A stretch of DNA of 64,000 nt from Paenibacillus illinoisensis NBRC 15959 (GTDB taxonomy: Bacteria; Bacillota; Bacilli; Paenibacillales; Paenibacillaceae). This document shows, piece by piece, positions 1 through 9,287 of the stretch. The stretch covers positions 62,001 through 126,000 of the forward strand of contig NZ_BIME01000002.1 of NCBI RefSeq assembly GCF_004000925.1, written 5' to 3'. The stretch's first letter is position 1. Every line of letters starts with the position of its first letter. The notes below the pieces were generated by a model that saw only the letters and a program-made list of their open reading frames with translations, did not search any database and was not told where the DNA came from. Position numbers and translations under genes: made by a program.

Positions 1-714
1 CTGGTCTGCATGTTTTTGTTATGGGAGCTGGCGGGCAGGCTGCGCTGGATTGATGTGCTGCTGTTCAGTTATCCGAGCAAAGTTTTTGCCCAGATCGGCA
101 AGGACATCGCTAGTGGTGAACTTTGGATTCATGTCGCAGTCACCGTTGGGGAGACAGCAGTTGGCTTTTTGCTGGGGACGCTTGTCGGAACGCTGCTTGC
201 GGTCCTGATCTGGTGGTCTCCTTTTTTGTCCAAAGTGCTTGATCCCTATATGGTCGTATTCAACAGCATGCCAAAGGTGGCACTCGGCCCCATCTTCATC
301 GTCATGTTTGGTGCAGGCTTTACGGCTATTGTCATGACTACGTTGTCCATTACGGTGATCATTACGACCCTGGTTGTGTACAACAGTTTCAACGAAGTGG
401 ACAGCAATTATATCAAGGTCATTCGTACGTTCGGTGGCGACCGGTCCGTGATTTTTACCAAAGTTGTCCTGCCGGCTTCGTTTCCCGCGATTGTTTCTAC
501 ATTGAAAGTCAATGTGGGCATGGCCTGGGTCGGTGTAATTGTGGGTGAGTTTCTGGTTGCCAAACAGGGGCTCGGGTACTTGATTATCTATGGATTTCAG
601 GTCTTCAATTTTACCCTGGTATTATCGAGCCTGCTTATTATCGCGGCCGTAGCTACAGCAATGTATCAACTTGTGGTGTATGTAGAGAGAAAACTGCTGG
701 CAGGTCGCAGGTAG
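1..714 (+). CDS. ABC transporter permease, SsuC/TauC type (5' truncated)
   Basis: Inner-membrane permease of a nitrate/sulfonate/taurine-type ABC importer. The frame is open from the first base of the window, with three codons before the first ATG, so the true start lies upstream. What remains (about 237 residues) is strongly hydrophobic with several membrane segments. It carries the cytoplasmic EAA-type loop ([19 protein letters not shown]) followed by the family pattern [20 protein letters not shown]. The sequence before the first ATG is in the same frame and reads like the usual N-terminal helix (..[16 protein letters not shown]). The substrate cannot be read from the permease alone; sulfonates, taurine, thiamine precursors and other small organics are transported by relatives. 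No gene follows closely, so it is probably the last gene of its operon. Confidence 0.85.
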   Translation: MVCMFLLWELAGRLRWIDVLLFSYPSKVFAQIGKDIASGELWIHVAVTVGETAVGFLLGTLVGTLLAVLIWWSPFLSKVLDPYMVVFNSMPKVALGPIFIVMFGAGFTAIVMTTLSITVIITTLVVYNSFNEVDSNYIKVIRTFGGDRSVIFTKVVLPASFPAIVSTLKVNVGMAWVGVIVGEFLVAKQGLGYLIIYGFQVFNFTLVLSSLLIIAAVATAMYQLVVYVERKLLAGRR

Positions 715-1195
715 TGCCACGAAAAAAGTTAATAGAGCTTGCTAGATCGTGTTATGTATACAATTTCACAAGGGGTGTCACGTTGCCCGCTAACCAAAAA
801 TCAAGTACCATACTAATACGAATATTCCGTGCAGTCCTTCATGTATGCGGAGATTGGAGATTAGGGCCTTATATGTCTTCACCCCGCATCAAATCGAAAT
901 TGCCAGCGTCCCACATCCGGGACGCGATGTTGTGACCGGCATGCATGGGCATGTCGGTTGATGCCGTTTATTGATTCTGATGTGACTGCATATGTCTAGG
1001 CATCCCTTCAATAGCTTCTTTTTTTGTAAAACGGGAAATGGTTTGCCTAATGGTGTGTAATACTACGAATACTACGTATTGCAGAAGCAGGCTAACGCAG
1101 ATTTGTTAGAGGTATGAAGCAGGACATGCATTCATCCGGATGGGACGAAGAGCTGGCTTGGCCATATAAGCAGCTTAGAGGAGAGGTAATGAGAA
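715..1195. other. Intergenic region with two adjacent hairpins
   Basis: About 480 bp without a convincing gene. Two neighbouring stem-loops stand out: a 7-bp perfect stem at 906-912/919-925 (gcgtccc) and a 10-bp stem at 935-944/949-958 with one G-T wobble and a 4-nt loop. Neither has a T-run, so they are not ordinary intrinsic terminators. The segment just before the next gene has a good ribosome binding site (agaggagaggt) eight bases before its start codon. Confidence 0.5.
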
Positions 1196-2173
1196 ATGGG
1201 TTTTAGAGTAATTAAAACCGCAATTGCTGCACTGATGGCTGTGCTGATTGCGGACTGGTGCGGCTTGCCCGGGCCAACATCGGCAGGCTTGCTGGCCATT
1301 CTGGGTGTCGATGTTACGAGAAAAAGAAGCATTCGCACGATTTCGGCGCGATTCTTTGCTTCCGTGGTAGGTCTTTTGTTTGCAAGTGTACTTTTTCACT
1401 TTCTAGGCTTCCATTATTGGGTTCTGGCCGTGTACATACTGATTGCGTTTCCGGTAATTGTTCGGGCCGGATTCAAGGAAGGCATTGTGACGGGGTCTGT
1501 CGTGGTCTTTCGTGTCTTCAGTGGCGGGGAGATGGACGTTGAAGTCATTTTGGTGCAAATCGGGTTGCTGCTGATTGGTCTGGGATCTGCAATGGTCGTT
1601 AATCTGGCATATATGCCGGCAGCGGACCCGCAAATGCTTCAGATTCGCAAAAGGATTGATGAACTATTCTCCGTGATCTTCAAGGAGTTTGCTGCGACTC
1701 TTCGTAATCCGAATGAGGTCTGGGCAGGGAAGGAACTGATTGAAGCGGACAAGGCTGTTCTTGGAGGCATTGAAGCAGCCAAGCGTTCACTGGAGAATCA
1801 GGTCATTCATCCCAACGAAGAATGGAGCGTATACTTTTACATGCGAAAAACGCAGCTGGACTCCATTCAGCATATGATGCATCTGGTATCTCAAATTTAT
1901 CAGAAGATGCCACACGCCGAAATGGTGTCGGAGCTGTTTGACCAGCTCAGTCAGGATGTGCTCACAGAGTCTTACACTGGACGAACCGAAAAACTACTCG
2001 CAAATGTGCAGGAAGAATTCAGGCGAATGGAACTGCCAGATACAAGGGAAGAATTCGAGATTCGTTCTGCGATTCTCCAGCTGTGCCGGGAACTCGCGCT
2101 GTATCTGAAAATTGCGAAAAAGGACAAAGCACCGTCTCCGATTACGGACCGGTCCCAATCTACAAACGAATAA
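1196..2173 (+). CDS. Aromatic acid exporter family protein (YqjA-like)
   Basis: Predicted membrane protein of the ArAE/FUSC-like family, related to B. subtilis YqjA, of nearly the same length (325 residues here). The N-terminal 145 residues form about five hydrophobic segments and include the conserved stretch near residues 10-45 (IAALMAVLIADW, GPTSAGLLAILGVD). The C-terminal half is soluble, charged and helical, matching the ArAE C-terminal domain. The start is fixed by an agaggagaggt ribosome site; an ATG seven bases earlier runs into a stop after three codons. Family members are linked to aromatic acid or cell-envelope efflux, but the substrate is not known. It is transcribed alone. Confidence 0.82.
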   Translation: MGFRVIKTAIAALMAVLIADWCGLPGPTSAGLLAILGVDVTRKRSIRTISARFFASVVGLLFASVLFHFLGFHYWVLAVYILIAFPVIVRAGFKEGIVTGSVVVFRVFSGGEMDVEVILVQIGLLLIGLGSAMVVNLAYMPAADPQMLQIRKRIDELFSVIFKEFAATLRNPNEVWAGKELIEADKAVLGGIEAAKRSLENQVIHPNEEWSVYFYMRKTQLDSIQHMMHLVSQIYQKMPHAEMVSELFDQLSQDVLTESYTGRTEKLLANVQEEFRRMELPDTREEFEIRSAILQLCRELALYLKIAKKDKAPSPITDRSQSTNE

Positions 2174-2188
2174 TAGAAAATAGTTGTC

Positions 2189-2216
2189 ACCCTAGACGGA
2201 TGCCCTGCATACACTT
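2189..2216 (+). promoter_or_regulatory. Possible sporulation (SigK/SigE-type) promoter of cotE
   Basis: An AC dinucleotide at 2189-2190 lies 17 bases before CATACACTT (2208-2216), close to the SigK pattern AC-N16/17-CATAnnnTA; CATACACT also resembles the SigE -10. cotE of B. subtilis is driven by these sigma factors. Inference from a short motif only. Confidence 0.35.
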
Positions 2217-2248
2217 GTAGTGAATGATTGTATGGAGGAGGTTTAAAG

Positions 2249-2809
2249 ATGTCATTGAGTCATAAACATCAATGTAGAGAGATCATCACGAAGGCGATCT
2301 GCGGCAAAGGTCGTAAGTTCTCTACCGTAACACATACCGTGACTCCGCCTAATGGTCCGACCAGTATTTTGGGGGCTTGGATTATCAACCACCAATATGA
2401 AGCCGTATCAGCGGGGGACGGAATTGAAGTTATTGGTACTTACGATATCAACATTTGGTATTCCTATGACAAAAATTCGCAGACAGATGTAGCCAAAGAA
2501 ACGGTGTCGTATGTAGAACATGTACCTTTGTCTTACCTGGATCCGAAACACCGGGCTTCCACAGTGGAGGTATCTGCGGATGCAACGCAGGAACCAAGCT
2601 GTGTGGAAGCCACTGTATCCGCAGGCGGAGGCAGCGTAGTTATCCGAGTAGAACGGGAATTCGCTGTTGAACTGGTTGCCGAAACCAAAGTATGCGTGAA
2701 GGTATGCACAGATGGTTGCGGAGACTACGAAGACAAGGATTATGACTTTGGCAGCACGGATGAAGATTATGATGATCTTGATCCGGACCTGCTTGACGAG
2801 GAACTGTAA
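2249..2809 (+). CDS. cotE: Outer spore coat morphogenetic protein CotE
   Basis: CotE organises the outer coat around the forespore. The 186-residue product matches the family in length and motifs: CREIITKAICGKGRKF at the start, SILGAWIINHQYE near residue 40, the GTYDINIWYSYDKNSQT strand region, AEREF-like VEREFAVELVAETKV, and the typical highly acidic tail rich in Asp and Glu. The chosen ATG follows a strong ggaggaggt ribosome site; an in-frame ATG seven codons upstream lies before that site and is not used. Downstream sit an amidoligase-like gene, mutS and mutL, which extends the Bacillus cotE-mutS-mutL arrangement. A terminator follows directly. Confidence 0.93.
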   Translation: MSLSHKHQCREIITKAICGKGRKFSTVTHTVTPPNGPTSILGAWIINHQYEAVSAGDGIEVIGTYDINIWYSYDKNSQTDVAKETVSYVEHVPLSYLDPKHRASTVEVSADATQEPSCVEATVSAGGGSVVIRVEREFAVELVAETKVCVKVCTDGCGDYEDKDYDFGSTDEDYDDLDPDLLDEEL

Positions 2810-2865
2810 TTTCTTCGTCTCTTGTATCCTTAGCTAAGGTATTATATGCGCCGCAAGCGGCAGTG

Positions 2866-2896
2866 AAGAGGGCGCAAGCCCTCTTTTTTCTTTTTG
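2866..2896 (+). terminator. Intrinsic terminator after cotE
   Basis: Perfect GC-rich stem gagggc/gccctc (2868-2873/2878-2883) with a GCAA tetraloop, extended by two A-T pairs and followed by a T-run broken by one C. Confidence 0.88.
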
Positions 2897-2918
2897 GGCG
2901 ATGGAAAGGAGGGACCGA

Positions 2919-4169
2919 ATGAATGTAATGGAAGAGGCAGAGCAAGCGGTTAAACGTTACGAACGCATGTCGGCGGGTGAACGGGCAGGACGATTGGAGC
3001 GAGCCGGCATTGAAGTGCTTGCCTCACGTGACAGGCAAAAAAGGGAGCCTGGCCTAAGAGTACGTTACGATGTAGAGATATGCTGCCTGTACGCACTTCG
3101 GATTAAACGGCGGGATACGAGCGGCATGGGCGGTGCACAGGATAGCGTACTGGACCGGGAAGCGGCTTCGACGCTGTTCAAAAGAATCGAGCGGCTAGCT
3201 GTTAAAACCTTGTATACCCTTGGACTCGATCACGGCGCTGTACGGCTGGAAGCTTCGGGGAAAAACGGGTGCACTGTTGTTTCGATTGACCCGCGTCCGT
3301 GGAAGGGCATGACAGATTTATCTGTCATGTACCGGGAAGGCTGGAAGCAGCTGCAGTCTCAACTGGATGAGGAAAGTCAGAATAAAGTAACGCCCGTGCT
3401 TGGAATGGACCCGGAGTTTCTACTCGTGCAGATGCCGGAGTCCAAAATTATACCTGCTTCAAGGTTTCTCGGACGCACAGGAATGGTAGGCTGCGATTCC
3501 GTGACTATCGGGGGGAGGCGGATCTATCCGGTTGCTGAACTTCGTCCTGCCCCCAGTTCGGAACCGCGAGAGCTGCTAACTCATTTACTTAGAGCTTTCG
3601 ACCTGGCATCCCGCAGCATAACCGACCATTCGCTCATTTGGCAGGCTGGGGGAATGCCGCAGCGTGGATTGCCGCTCGGGGGACATGTTCATTTCAGCGG
3701 AGTGACGCTTAACGGGGATTTGCTGCGTGTGCTTGACAATTATCTGGCCCTGCCGCTTGCGTTTCTGCAGGACCCGCGTGGTTCGGGCAGGCGTCCAAGG
3801 TACGGAGCACTGGGTGATTTTCGATTGAAGCACTATGGTGGATTCGAATATCGAACACTGCCCAGCTTCCTGATCTCTCCACTCGTTGCCAAAGGAGTGG
3901 TCGCTCTCGCAGGTCTTATTGCCGCCTCCTACACCAGTCTTCCTCTTCGTCCTTTGATGAACACAACAGTGCATGCTGCTTTTTACGAAGGAGACCGGGA
4001 ACGAATGAAGGAATACATTCCAGCGCTTCTGGACGATCTGGTCGGCTTGGAGGACTACTCAAGATATGAAAAGTATGCCGCTCCGCTCATACGTCACCTG
4101 AGAGAAGGGAAGACGTGGGATGAGAGCCGGGACATTCGCAAAGTCTGGAATATTCGTGCAGGTTCATGA
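2919..4169 (+). CDS. Phage phiEco32-like COOH-NH2 ligase type-2 (amidoligase) family protein
   Basis: Putative ATP-dependent amide-bond ligase of the glutamine synthetase/GCS-like fold (Pfam family COOH-NH2_lig). Seen in the 416-residue product: GMDPEF near residue 158, the AELRPAPS segment, and GGHVHFSG near residue 250; these fit the acidic and histidine metal/ATP-site motifs of the superfamily. The start is the ATG six bases after aaggagg. Known context: this family has been noted in Firmicutes next to CotE and YheC/D-like ATP-grasp proteins and proposed to modify the spore coat or cell wall. Here it sits directly between cotE and mutS. The peptide or polymer substrate is unknown. N-terminal 100 residues are charged and not recognised. 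Confidence 0.72.
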   Translation: MNVMEEAEQAVKRYERMSAGERAGRLERAGIEVLASRDRQKREPGLRVRYDVEICCLYALRIKRRDTSGMGGAQDSVLDREAASTLFKRIERLAVKTLYTLGLDHGAVRLEASGKNGCTVVSIDPRPWKGMTDLSVMYREGWKQLQSQLDEESQNKVTPVLGMDPEFLLVQMPESKIIPASRFLGRTGMVGCDSVTIGGRRIYPVAELRPAPSSEPRELLTHLLRAFDLASRSITDHSLIWQAGGMPQRGLPLGGHVHFSGVTLNGDLLRVLDNYLALPLAFLQDPRGSGRRPRYGALGDFRLKHYGGFEYRTLPSFLISPLVAKGVVALAGLIAASYTSLPLRPLMNTTVHAAFYEGDRERMKEYIPALLDDLVGLEDYSRYEKYAAPLIRHLREGKTWDESRDIRKVWNIRAGS

Positions 4170-4194
4170 AGAGTAGATGTTTTTTTGTTATAAT
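4163..4194 (+). promoter_or_regulatory. Possible promoter before mutS
   Basis: A perfect TATAAT (4189-4194) overlaps the end of the previous gene region; the best -35 (ttcatg, 4163-4168) is poor and the spacer is 20. It would give a roughly 170-nt leader for mutS. Confidence 0.3.
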
Positions 4195-4283
4195 AGAAAG
4201 TAAGTCAATTTTGGATCTGATTACAGCTATGGAAGACATGCAGACACTGGTCTGTGAAGGAAGCGGCAGGTGGCCGAAACATG

Positions 4284-4315
4284 AGGCGGAGGCACGAAGA
4301 TGTGCCTGACCGCCT
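4284..4315 (+). other. Hairpin in the mutS leader
   Basis: Two stacked stems, aggcgg/ccgcct (4284-4289/4310-4315) and aggcac/gtgcct (4290-4295/4302-4307), separated by a two-base bulge, with a 6-nt loop. No T-run follows closely. Role unknown. Confidence 0.45.
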
Positions 4316-4375
4316 TATTGTTCCTTCTAGGGCAGGGACTCTTCCTGACAACATAGGAACGGATGGAGGATATTC

Positions 4376-7162
4376 ATGGCTCAGTATACGCCAATGATTC
4401 AACAATATTTGCAAGTGAAGGCCGAAGCGCAAGACGCTTTTCTTTTTTTTAGATTAGGTGATTTCTATGAGATGTTCTTCGATGATGCTGTCAATGCAGC
4501 ACGTGAGCTCGAAATTACGCTGACTGCACGCGCAGGCGGTGGGGAAGAGAAAATTCCGATGTGCGGTGTGCCTTATCATTCGGCGGACAATTACATACAG
4601 CGTCTGATTGAAAAAGGATACAAGGTTGCCATCTGTGAGCAGATGGAAGATCCAACCGTAACAAAAGGCATGGTACGCCGGGAGATTGTACGTGTCATCA
4701 CGCCTGGAACGGTGATGGAAGGCAAGACTCTTGGCGACAAATCCAACAATTATATGGTCTGCCTGACAGGAAACCAAAATACACTGGCGCTGGCAGCGTG
4801 TGATCTGTCAACGGGTGAATTGTACGTGACGTCCGTGCCATATTCCAAAGAATGGCTGAAAGATGAGATCGGCATTTACGAACCTTCCGAATTAGTCGGT
4901 GATGCGACTCTTCTCGATACCATCGCTGCGCAGTCTTCACCAATCGGTAGACCTGTTGTATACACGCCTTGGACCAAAAGCAAGGAAGATCTCGTTCGGC
5001 AACAATTCGGCGAAGCTGCATGGGCAAGACTGGAGCCTGAACGTCAAGTTTGTGTTGCACGACTGTTCTCTTATCTGAGTGAAACGCAGAAACGTTCTCT
5101 GGGGCAATTGACACAAATCTCGACTTACGAGCCGGATCACTTCATGATTCTGGATCCATTCACCAGACGTAATCTGGAACTTGTGGAAACGGTTCGCGAG
5201 CGTTCCAAAAAAGGCTCGTTGCTCTGGCTGCTGGACAGAACGGAGACATCCATGGGTGCGCGGATGCTGCGGCGGTGGGTGGATAAACCCTTACTTCAAA
5301 AAGGGAAAATTAATGAGCGGCTAGAAGCAGTGGACACGTTATACAATCAGTTTATTTTGCGTGAGGATTTGCGTGCTGAACTGAAGGACATTTACGATCT
5401 GGAACGACTGGTGGGGCGGATTGCTTTCGGGAATGCCAACGGGCGCGATTTGAACGCACTCAAGCTGTCGCTGGATAAAATACCTGGACTGCGCCAGTAT
5501 TGTGCAGAATCTTCTTCTACCACGCTGCAGAACATTGCGGAGATGATGGATGACTGTAGTGACTTGAGGGATGCTATCGGGCGCGCCATTGTGGACGAGC
5601 CTCCGGTATCCGTAAGAGATGGAGGATTAATCCGTGAAGGTTACCATGAACGACTGGACGAACTAAGGGAAGCATCGGTGAACGGCAAACAGTGGATCGC
5701 TGAATTGGAAGCAAAAGAACGTGAAGCTACGGGTATCCGCTCCCTGAAAATTGGCTACAACAAGGTGTTTGGCTATTATATCGAAATTACGAAGTCCAAT
5801 CTGGCCTCCTTGCCGGAAGGCCGTTATGAGCGAAAACAGACGTTGGCTAATGCAGAACGTTACATTACGCCGGAGCTTAAGGAAAAGGAAACATTGATTC
5901 TCGAAGCACAGGACAAGATGGTCGATATTGAATACGGATTGTTTGCTGAGCTGAGGGATCGGTTGAATCAGGAAATTGCAAGACTGCAAAAACTGGCTGA
6001 ACAGGTTGCGGAGATCGATGTGTATCAATCCTTCGCGGTAATCAGTGCAGAGCGGAATTTTGTTAGACCAACACTGACAGATGGTTATGACTTTGTTGTG
6101 GAACAAGGACGTCATCCTGTGGTGGAGGCTGTTATGAGGGATGGTGCCTTTATCGCCAACCACACGGCAATGAAAAAGGAAGAAGCACGGATTCTTCTGA
6201 TTACTGGTCCAAATATGGCTGGGAAAAGTACGTATATGCGACAAGTTGCCCTGATCTCAATCATGGCGCAGATCGGTTGTTTTGTACCAGCAGGTCAGGC
6301 AGAGGTACCCATCATGGATCGCATCTTCACACGAATTGGGGCAGCAGACGATCTGATTGGCGGTCAAAGTACGTTTATGGTGGAGATGGCGGATATTCAG
6401 GTAATGACTGACAAAGCAACGCCGAGAAGCCTGATCATTATCGATGAATTGGGCCGGGGCACGTCAACAAGCGAGGGGATGGCCATTGCCCAATCCGTCA
6501 TTGAGTATGTGCACGACATTATAGGCTGTAAAGCACTCGTATCGACGCATTTTCATGAACTGGCTCACCTGGAAGAAAGTCTGGATAAGCTGTCAAACTA
6601 CTCCATGGCCGTACAGGAGAGTGGGGACAAAGTGAATTTCTTGCGCAAATTGATTCCGGGTGCTGCCAGCAGCAGTTATGGTATATACTGCGCACGACTT
6701 GCTGGTCTGCCGGATAGTATTATTGAACGAGCGAATGGTTTACTGCACGGCTTCGAACATGCGGCTGCACAGGTGGCGGTCGGCAGTGAGTTTGCTGGGA
6801 AGGGAAGCCGCATTCCGAGATCGGACTACAATAATACACCTGGAATGGAAAATGCCACAGTGATACGAGAGGAAGCTGTTGTTTCGGTACCCGATACGGT
6901 GACTTACGTGGAGAGAGAGCCGTCCAATGCGCGGGGCCAAAAGAACAATTCTGGTTCCAAACCCCAAGACGTTGTCCAGCTGTCGATATTCGGTGATGAT
7001 GAGCCCGACGTGGGAAGCAAGCCCGATGCTGTGGTCGCTGTGGACAAACCCGCGCGAGATTTTATAAGCAACATGAGAGACATTGATGTTATGAATATGA
7101 CGCCTCTGCAGGCGATGCAATTATTGAATGAGCTTAAGTTAAAGGCACAGCAATTATCCTGA
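4376..7162 (+). CDS. mutS: DNA mismatch repair protein MutS
   Basis: Recognises mismatches and small loops and starts mismatch repair with MutL. The 928-residue protein shows the mismatch-binding F30-x-E32 (GDFYEMF), Walker A GPNMAGKST at 611-619, Walker B with DE at 690-691 and the following GRGTSTSEG signature. The C-terminal region is longer than in B. subtilis MutS (roughly 70 residues more) and contains a beta-clamp-binding motif QLSIF at 868-872. Good ribosome site ggatggagg. mutL follows after 20 bases with its own ribosome site, so the two are one operon. Confidence 0.98.
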   Translation: MAQYTPMIQQYLQVKAEAQDAFLFFRLGDFYEMFFDDAVNAARELEITLTARAGGGEEKIPMCGVPYHSADNYIQRLIEKGYKVAICEQMEDPTVTKGMVRREIVRVITPGTVMEGKTLGDKSNNYMVCLTGNQNTLALAACDLSTGELYVTSVPYSKEWLKDEIGIYEPSELVGDATLLDTIAAQSSPIGRPVVYTPWTKSKEDLVRQQFGEAAWARLEPERQVCVARLFSYLSETQKRSLGQLTQISTYEPDHFMILDPFTRRNLELVETVRERSKKGSLLWLLDRTETSMGARMLRRWVDKPLLQKGKINERLEAVDTLYNQFILREDLRAELKDIYDLERLVGRIAFGNANGRDLNALKLSLDKIPGLRQYCAESSSTTLQNIAEMMDDCSDLRDAIGRAIVDEPPVSVRDGGLIREGYHERLDELREASVNGKQWIAELEAKEREATGIRSLKIGYNKVFGYYIEITKSNLASLPEGRYERKQTLANAERYITPELKEKETLILEAQDKMVDIEYGLFAELRDRLNQEIARLQKLAEQVAEIDVYQSFAVISAERNFVRPTLTDGYDFVVEQGRHPVVEAVMRDGAFIANHTAMKKEEARILLITGPNMAGKSTYMRQVALISIMAQIGCFVPAGQAEVPIMDRIFTRIGAADDLIGGQSTFMVEMADIQVMTDKATPRSLIIIDELGRGTSTSEGMAIAQSVIEYVHDIIGCKALVSTHFHELAHLEESLDKLSNYSMAVQESGDKVNFLRKLIPGAASSSYGIYCARLAGLPDSIIERANGLLHGFEHAAAQVAVGSEFAGKGSRIPRSDYNNTPGMENATVIREEAVVSVPDTVTYVEREPSNARGQKNNSGSKPQDVVQLSIFGDDEPDVGSKPDAVVAVDKPARDFISNMRDIDVMNMTPLQAMQLLNELKLKAQQLS

Positions 7163-7182
7163 TATGATGGGAGGGGAAACCT

Positions 7183-9270
7183 GTGGCGAAAATACATGTC
7201 CTTGACGAACATATTGCCAACCAGATTGCAGCAGGTGAAGTGGTTGAACGGCCTGCTTCGGTTGTTAAGGAATTACTGGAGAATTCCGTGGATGCAGGGG
7301 CTACCAAAATTGAAGTTTCCGTTGAAGAGGGCGGATTGCTCAGCATTCGTGTGAAAGACAACGGTTCAGGCATTGAACCCGAGGATCTGGAAACAGCATT
7401 CTATCGTCATGCAACGAGCAAAATTACGCACGGACGTGATCTCTTCCAGATCACAAGTCTTGGTTTTCGGGGAGAGGCTCTGCCGAGTATCGCGGCTGTC
7501 TCCAAGGTCGAAGTGCTAACGGCTAGCGGAGACGACGGCCGGGGGCGCCGGATTGTGATTGAGGGTGGCAAACTGTGTACACATGAGGATGCTGCTTCAC
7601 CTCAAGGGACAGAGTTTGTTGTCAAAGAATTATTTTATAATACTCCTGCCCGCCTGAAATATATGAAAACCATCCAAACCGAGCTGGGACATATCTCGGA
7701 TGTGCTGTACCGGATGGCCATGTCTCATCCGCATATTTCCTTTACGCTGCGGCATAATGCCAATGTGCTGCTGCAGACGCTCGGAAACGGCGACCTGCTT
7801 CAGGTGGTGGCAGCAATCTACGGTACCAGTGCAGCCAAAGCCATGCTGCCCGTCCAGGGCGAGAATCTGGATTATCGGGTAAGTGGATTAATCAGTCTTC
7901 CGGAATGGACACGGGCCAATCGGGGCGGCATGTCAACGATTGTAAATGGTCGATATATTCGCAATTATGGTCTTAATCAAGCCATTCTTAAAGCGTATCA
8001 CACGTTACTCCCGATCAATCGATTTCCGCTTGTTGTGGTGCAGCTTGAGATGCATCCCTCACTCGTGGATGTAAACGTGCATCCGGCAAAACTGGAAGTG
8101 CGGTTCAGCAAAGAAGCGGAGTTGTACGAATTTATTGAAACGACAGTGAGGGGGATTTTGCGGCAGGAAGTGCTTATACCTCAAGTGACCAAACAGCAGA
8201 TCAGACGTGGAGACGACAGTTCATTTATACAGGAACAGTTTCTGTTTCCGCGAGGACCATACAAGGATGAGCCAGTGATAGAAGATGAGGTTGCACAGTC
8301 CAAAAAGAATAGCACCCCTGTGCCAGGCAACACGGCCATGGAAGAGGACGATCTGGATGCCCCCGCTGATATTCAACCGGGTCATGCTGCGGAACTCTTT
8401 TCAGAGGTGCCACCCTTGCCGGACGCTCCACCGCCAGATCAGCTCAACCCGATAAATCCGTTTCAAGCCCTTGTTGTTGATGAGCGGGTTCAGACAGATG
8501 AACGCGAGGTGCCAGCTCAGGACACAGCGCCGACATATCGACCAACCAACGTGAATGTTCCAGTTAGAGAAAACCGGCTGTCATATCAAGCTTCTAATCG
8601 TTCCAATATGGAGCGCAGCTGGAAGGGTTCAGGTTTACCTGATACTGCAAAGCTGGCAGCAGCGGTGAAGTCGGATGCGACGTTGCCGGCGTTTCCAGAG
8701 CTTAGCCTGATTGGTCAGCATCACGGTACGTATCTGATTGCCCAGAATGAAGACGGCCTCTATCTGATTGATCAGCATGCCGCTCATGAGCGGGTGAATT
8801 ATGAGTATTATTATGAAAAGTTTGGCAATCCGGCTCAAGCTTCACAGGAGCTTTTGCTGCCGATCACACTGGAATTTACACCGTCCGAAACGGAAAAACT
8901 CAAGTCCAGGCTTGCCTGGTTTGAACAGGCTGGAGTCTATCTGGAGCATTTCGGTGGACAGACGTTTCGTGTGCGCTCCCATCCGTTCTGGTTTCCCAAA
9001 GGGGACGAGAAGGATATTATTGAGGAAATGTCTGAATGGGTGCTCAGCGAGCGCAGCATTGATGTGGGGAAAATGCGTGAAGCTGCTTCCATCATGTGCT
9101 CCTGCAAAGCCTCGATTAAAGCCAATCAGAAGCTGACAGAACAGGAAGCAGAGACGCTCATTCAGCGACTCGGTTCCTGCAGGCAGCCCTATACTTGCCC
9201 ACACGGGCGACCGATAGTCGTTTCATTTTCAACCTATGATCTGGAGAAACTGTTCAAACGGGTCATGTAG
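7183..9270 (+). CDS. mutL: DNA mismatch repair endonuclease MutL
   Basis: GHKL-type ATPase and nicking endonuclease of mismatch repair. Starts with GTG behind gggagggg. The N-terminus has the ATPase motifs KELLENSVDAGAT, DNGSGI, RHATSKI and GFRGEALPSIA. A low-conservation linker spans about residues 340-500. The C-terminal dimer/endonuclease domain carries the metal motif DQHA(X)2E(X)4E at 530-541, then SCKASIKAN and the CPHGRP motif near the end. This shows the nicking type of MutL expected in organisms without MutH. Co-transcribed with mutS. Confidence 0.97.
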   Translation: MAKIHVLDEHIANQIAAGEVVERPASVVKELLENSVDAGATKIEVSVEEGGLLSIRVKDNGSGIEPEDLETAFYRHATSKITHGRDLFQITSLGFRGEALPSIAAVSKVEVLTASGDDGRGRRIVIEGGKLCTHEDAASPQGTEFVVKELFYNTPARLKYMKTIQTELGHISDVLYRMAMSHPHISFTLRHNANVLLQTLGNGDLLQVVAAIYGTSAAKAMLPVQGENLDYRVSGLISLPEWTRANRGGMSTIVNGRYIRNYGLNQAILKAYHTLLPINRFPLVVVQLEMHPSLVDVNVHPAKLEVRFSKEAELYEFIETTVRGILRQEVLIPQVTKQQIRRGDDSSFIQEQFLFPRGPYKDEPVIEDEVAQSKKNSTPVPGNTAMEEDDLDAPADIQPGHAAELFSEVPPLPDAPPPDQLNPINPFQALVVDERVQTDEREVPAQDTAPTYRPTNVNVPVRENRLSYQASNRSNMERSWKGSGLPDTAKLAAAVKSDATLPAFPELSLIGQHHGTYLIAQNEDGLYLIDQHAAHERVNYEYYYEKFGNPAQASQELLLPITLEFTPSETEKLKSRLAWFEQAGVYLEHFGGQTFRVRSHPFWFPKGDEKDIIEEMSEWVLSERSIDVGKMREAASIMCSCKASIKANQKLTEQEAETLIQRLGSCRQPYTCPHGRPIVVSFSTYDLEKLFKRVM

Positions 9271-9287
9271 CTGTTTAGGAGGAAGTT

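Noticed and set aside
714..935. Open frame of 73 codons after the first permease
   Set aside because: GTG start, no ribosome site, no family pattern, and the frame runs into hairpins; treated as spurious.
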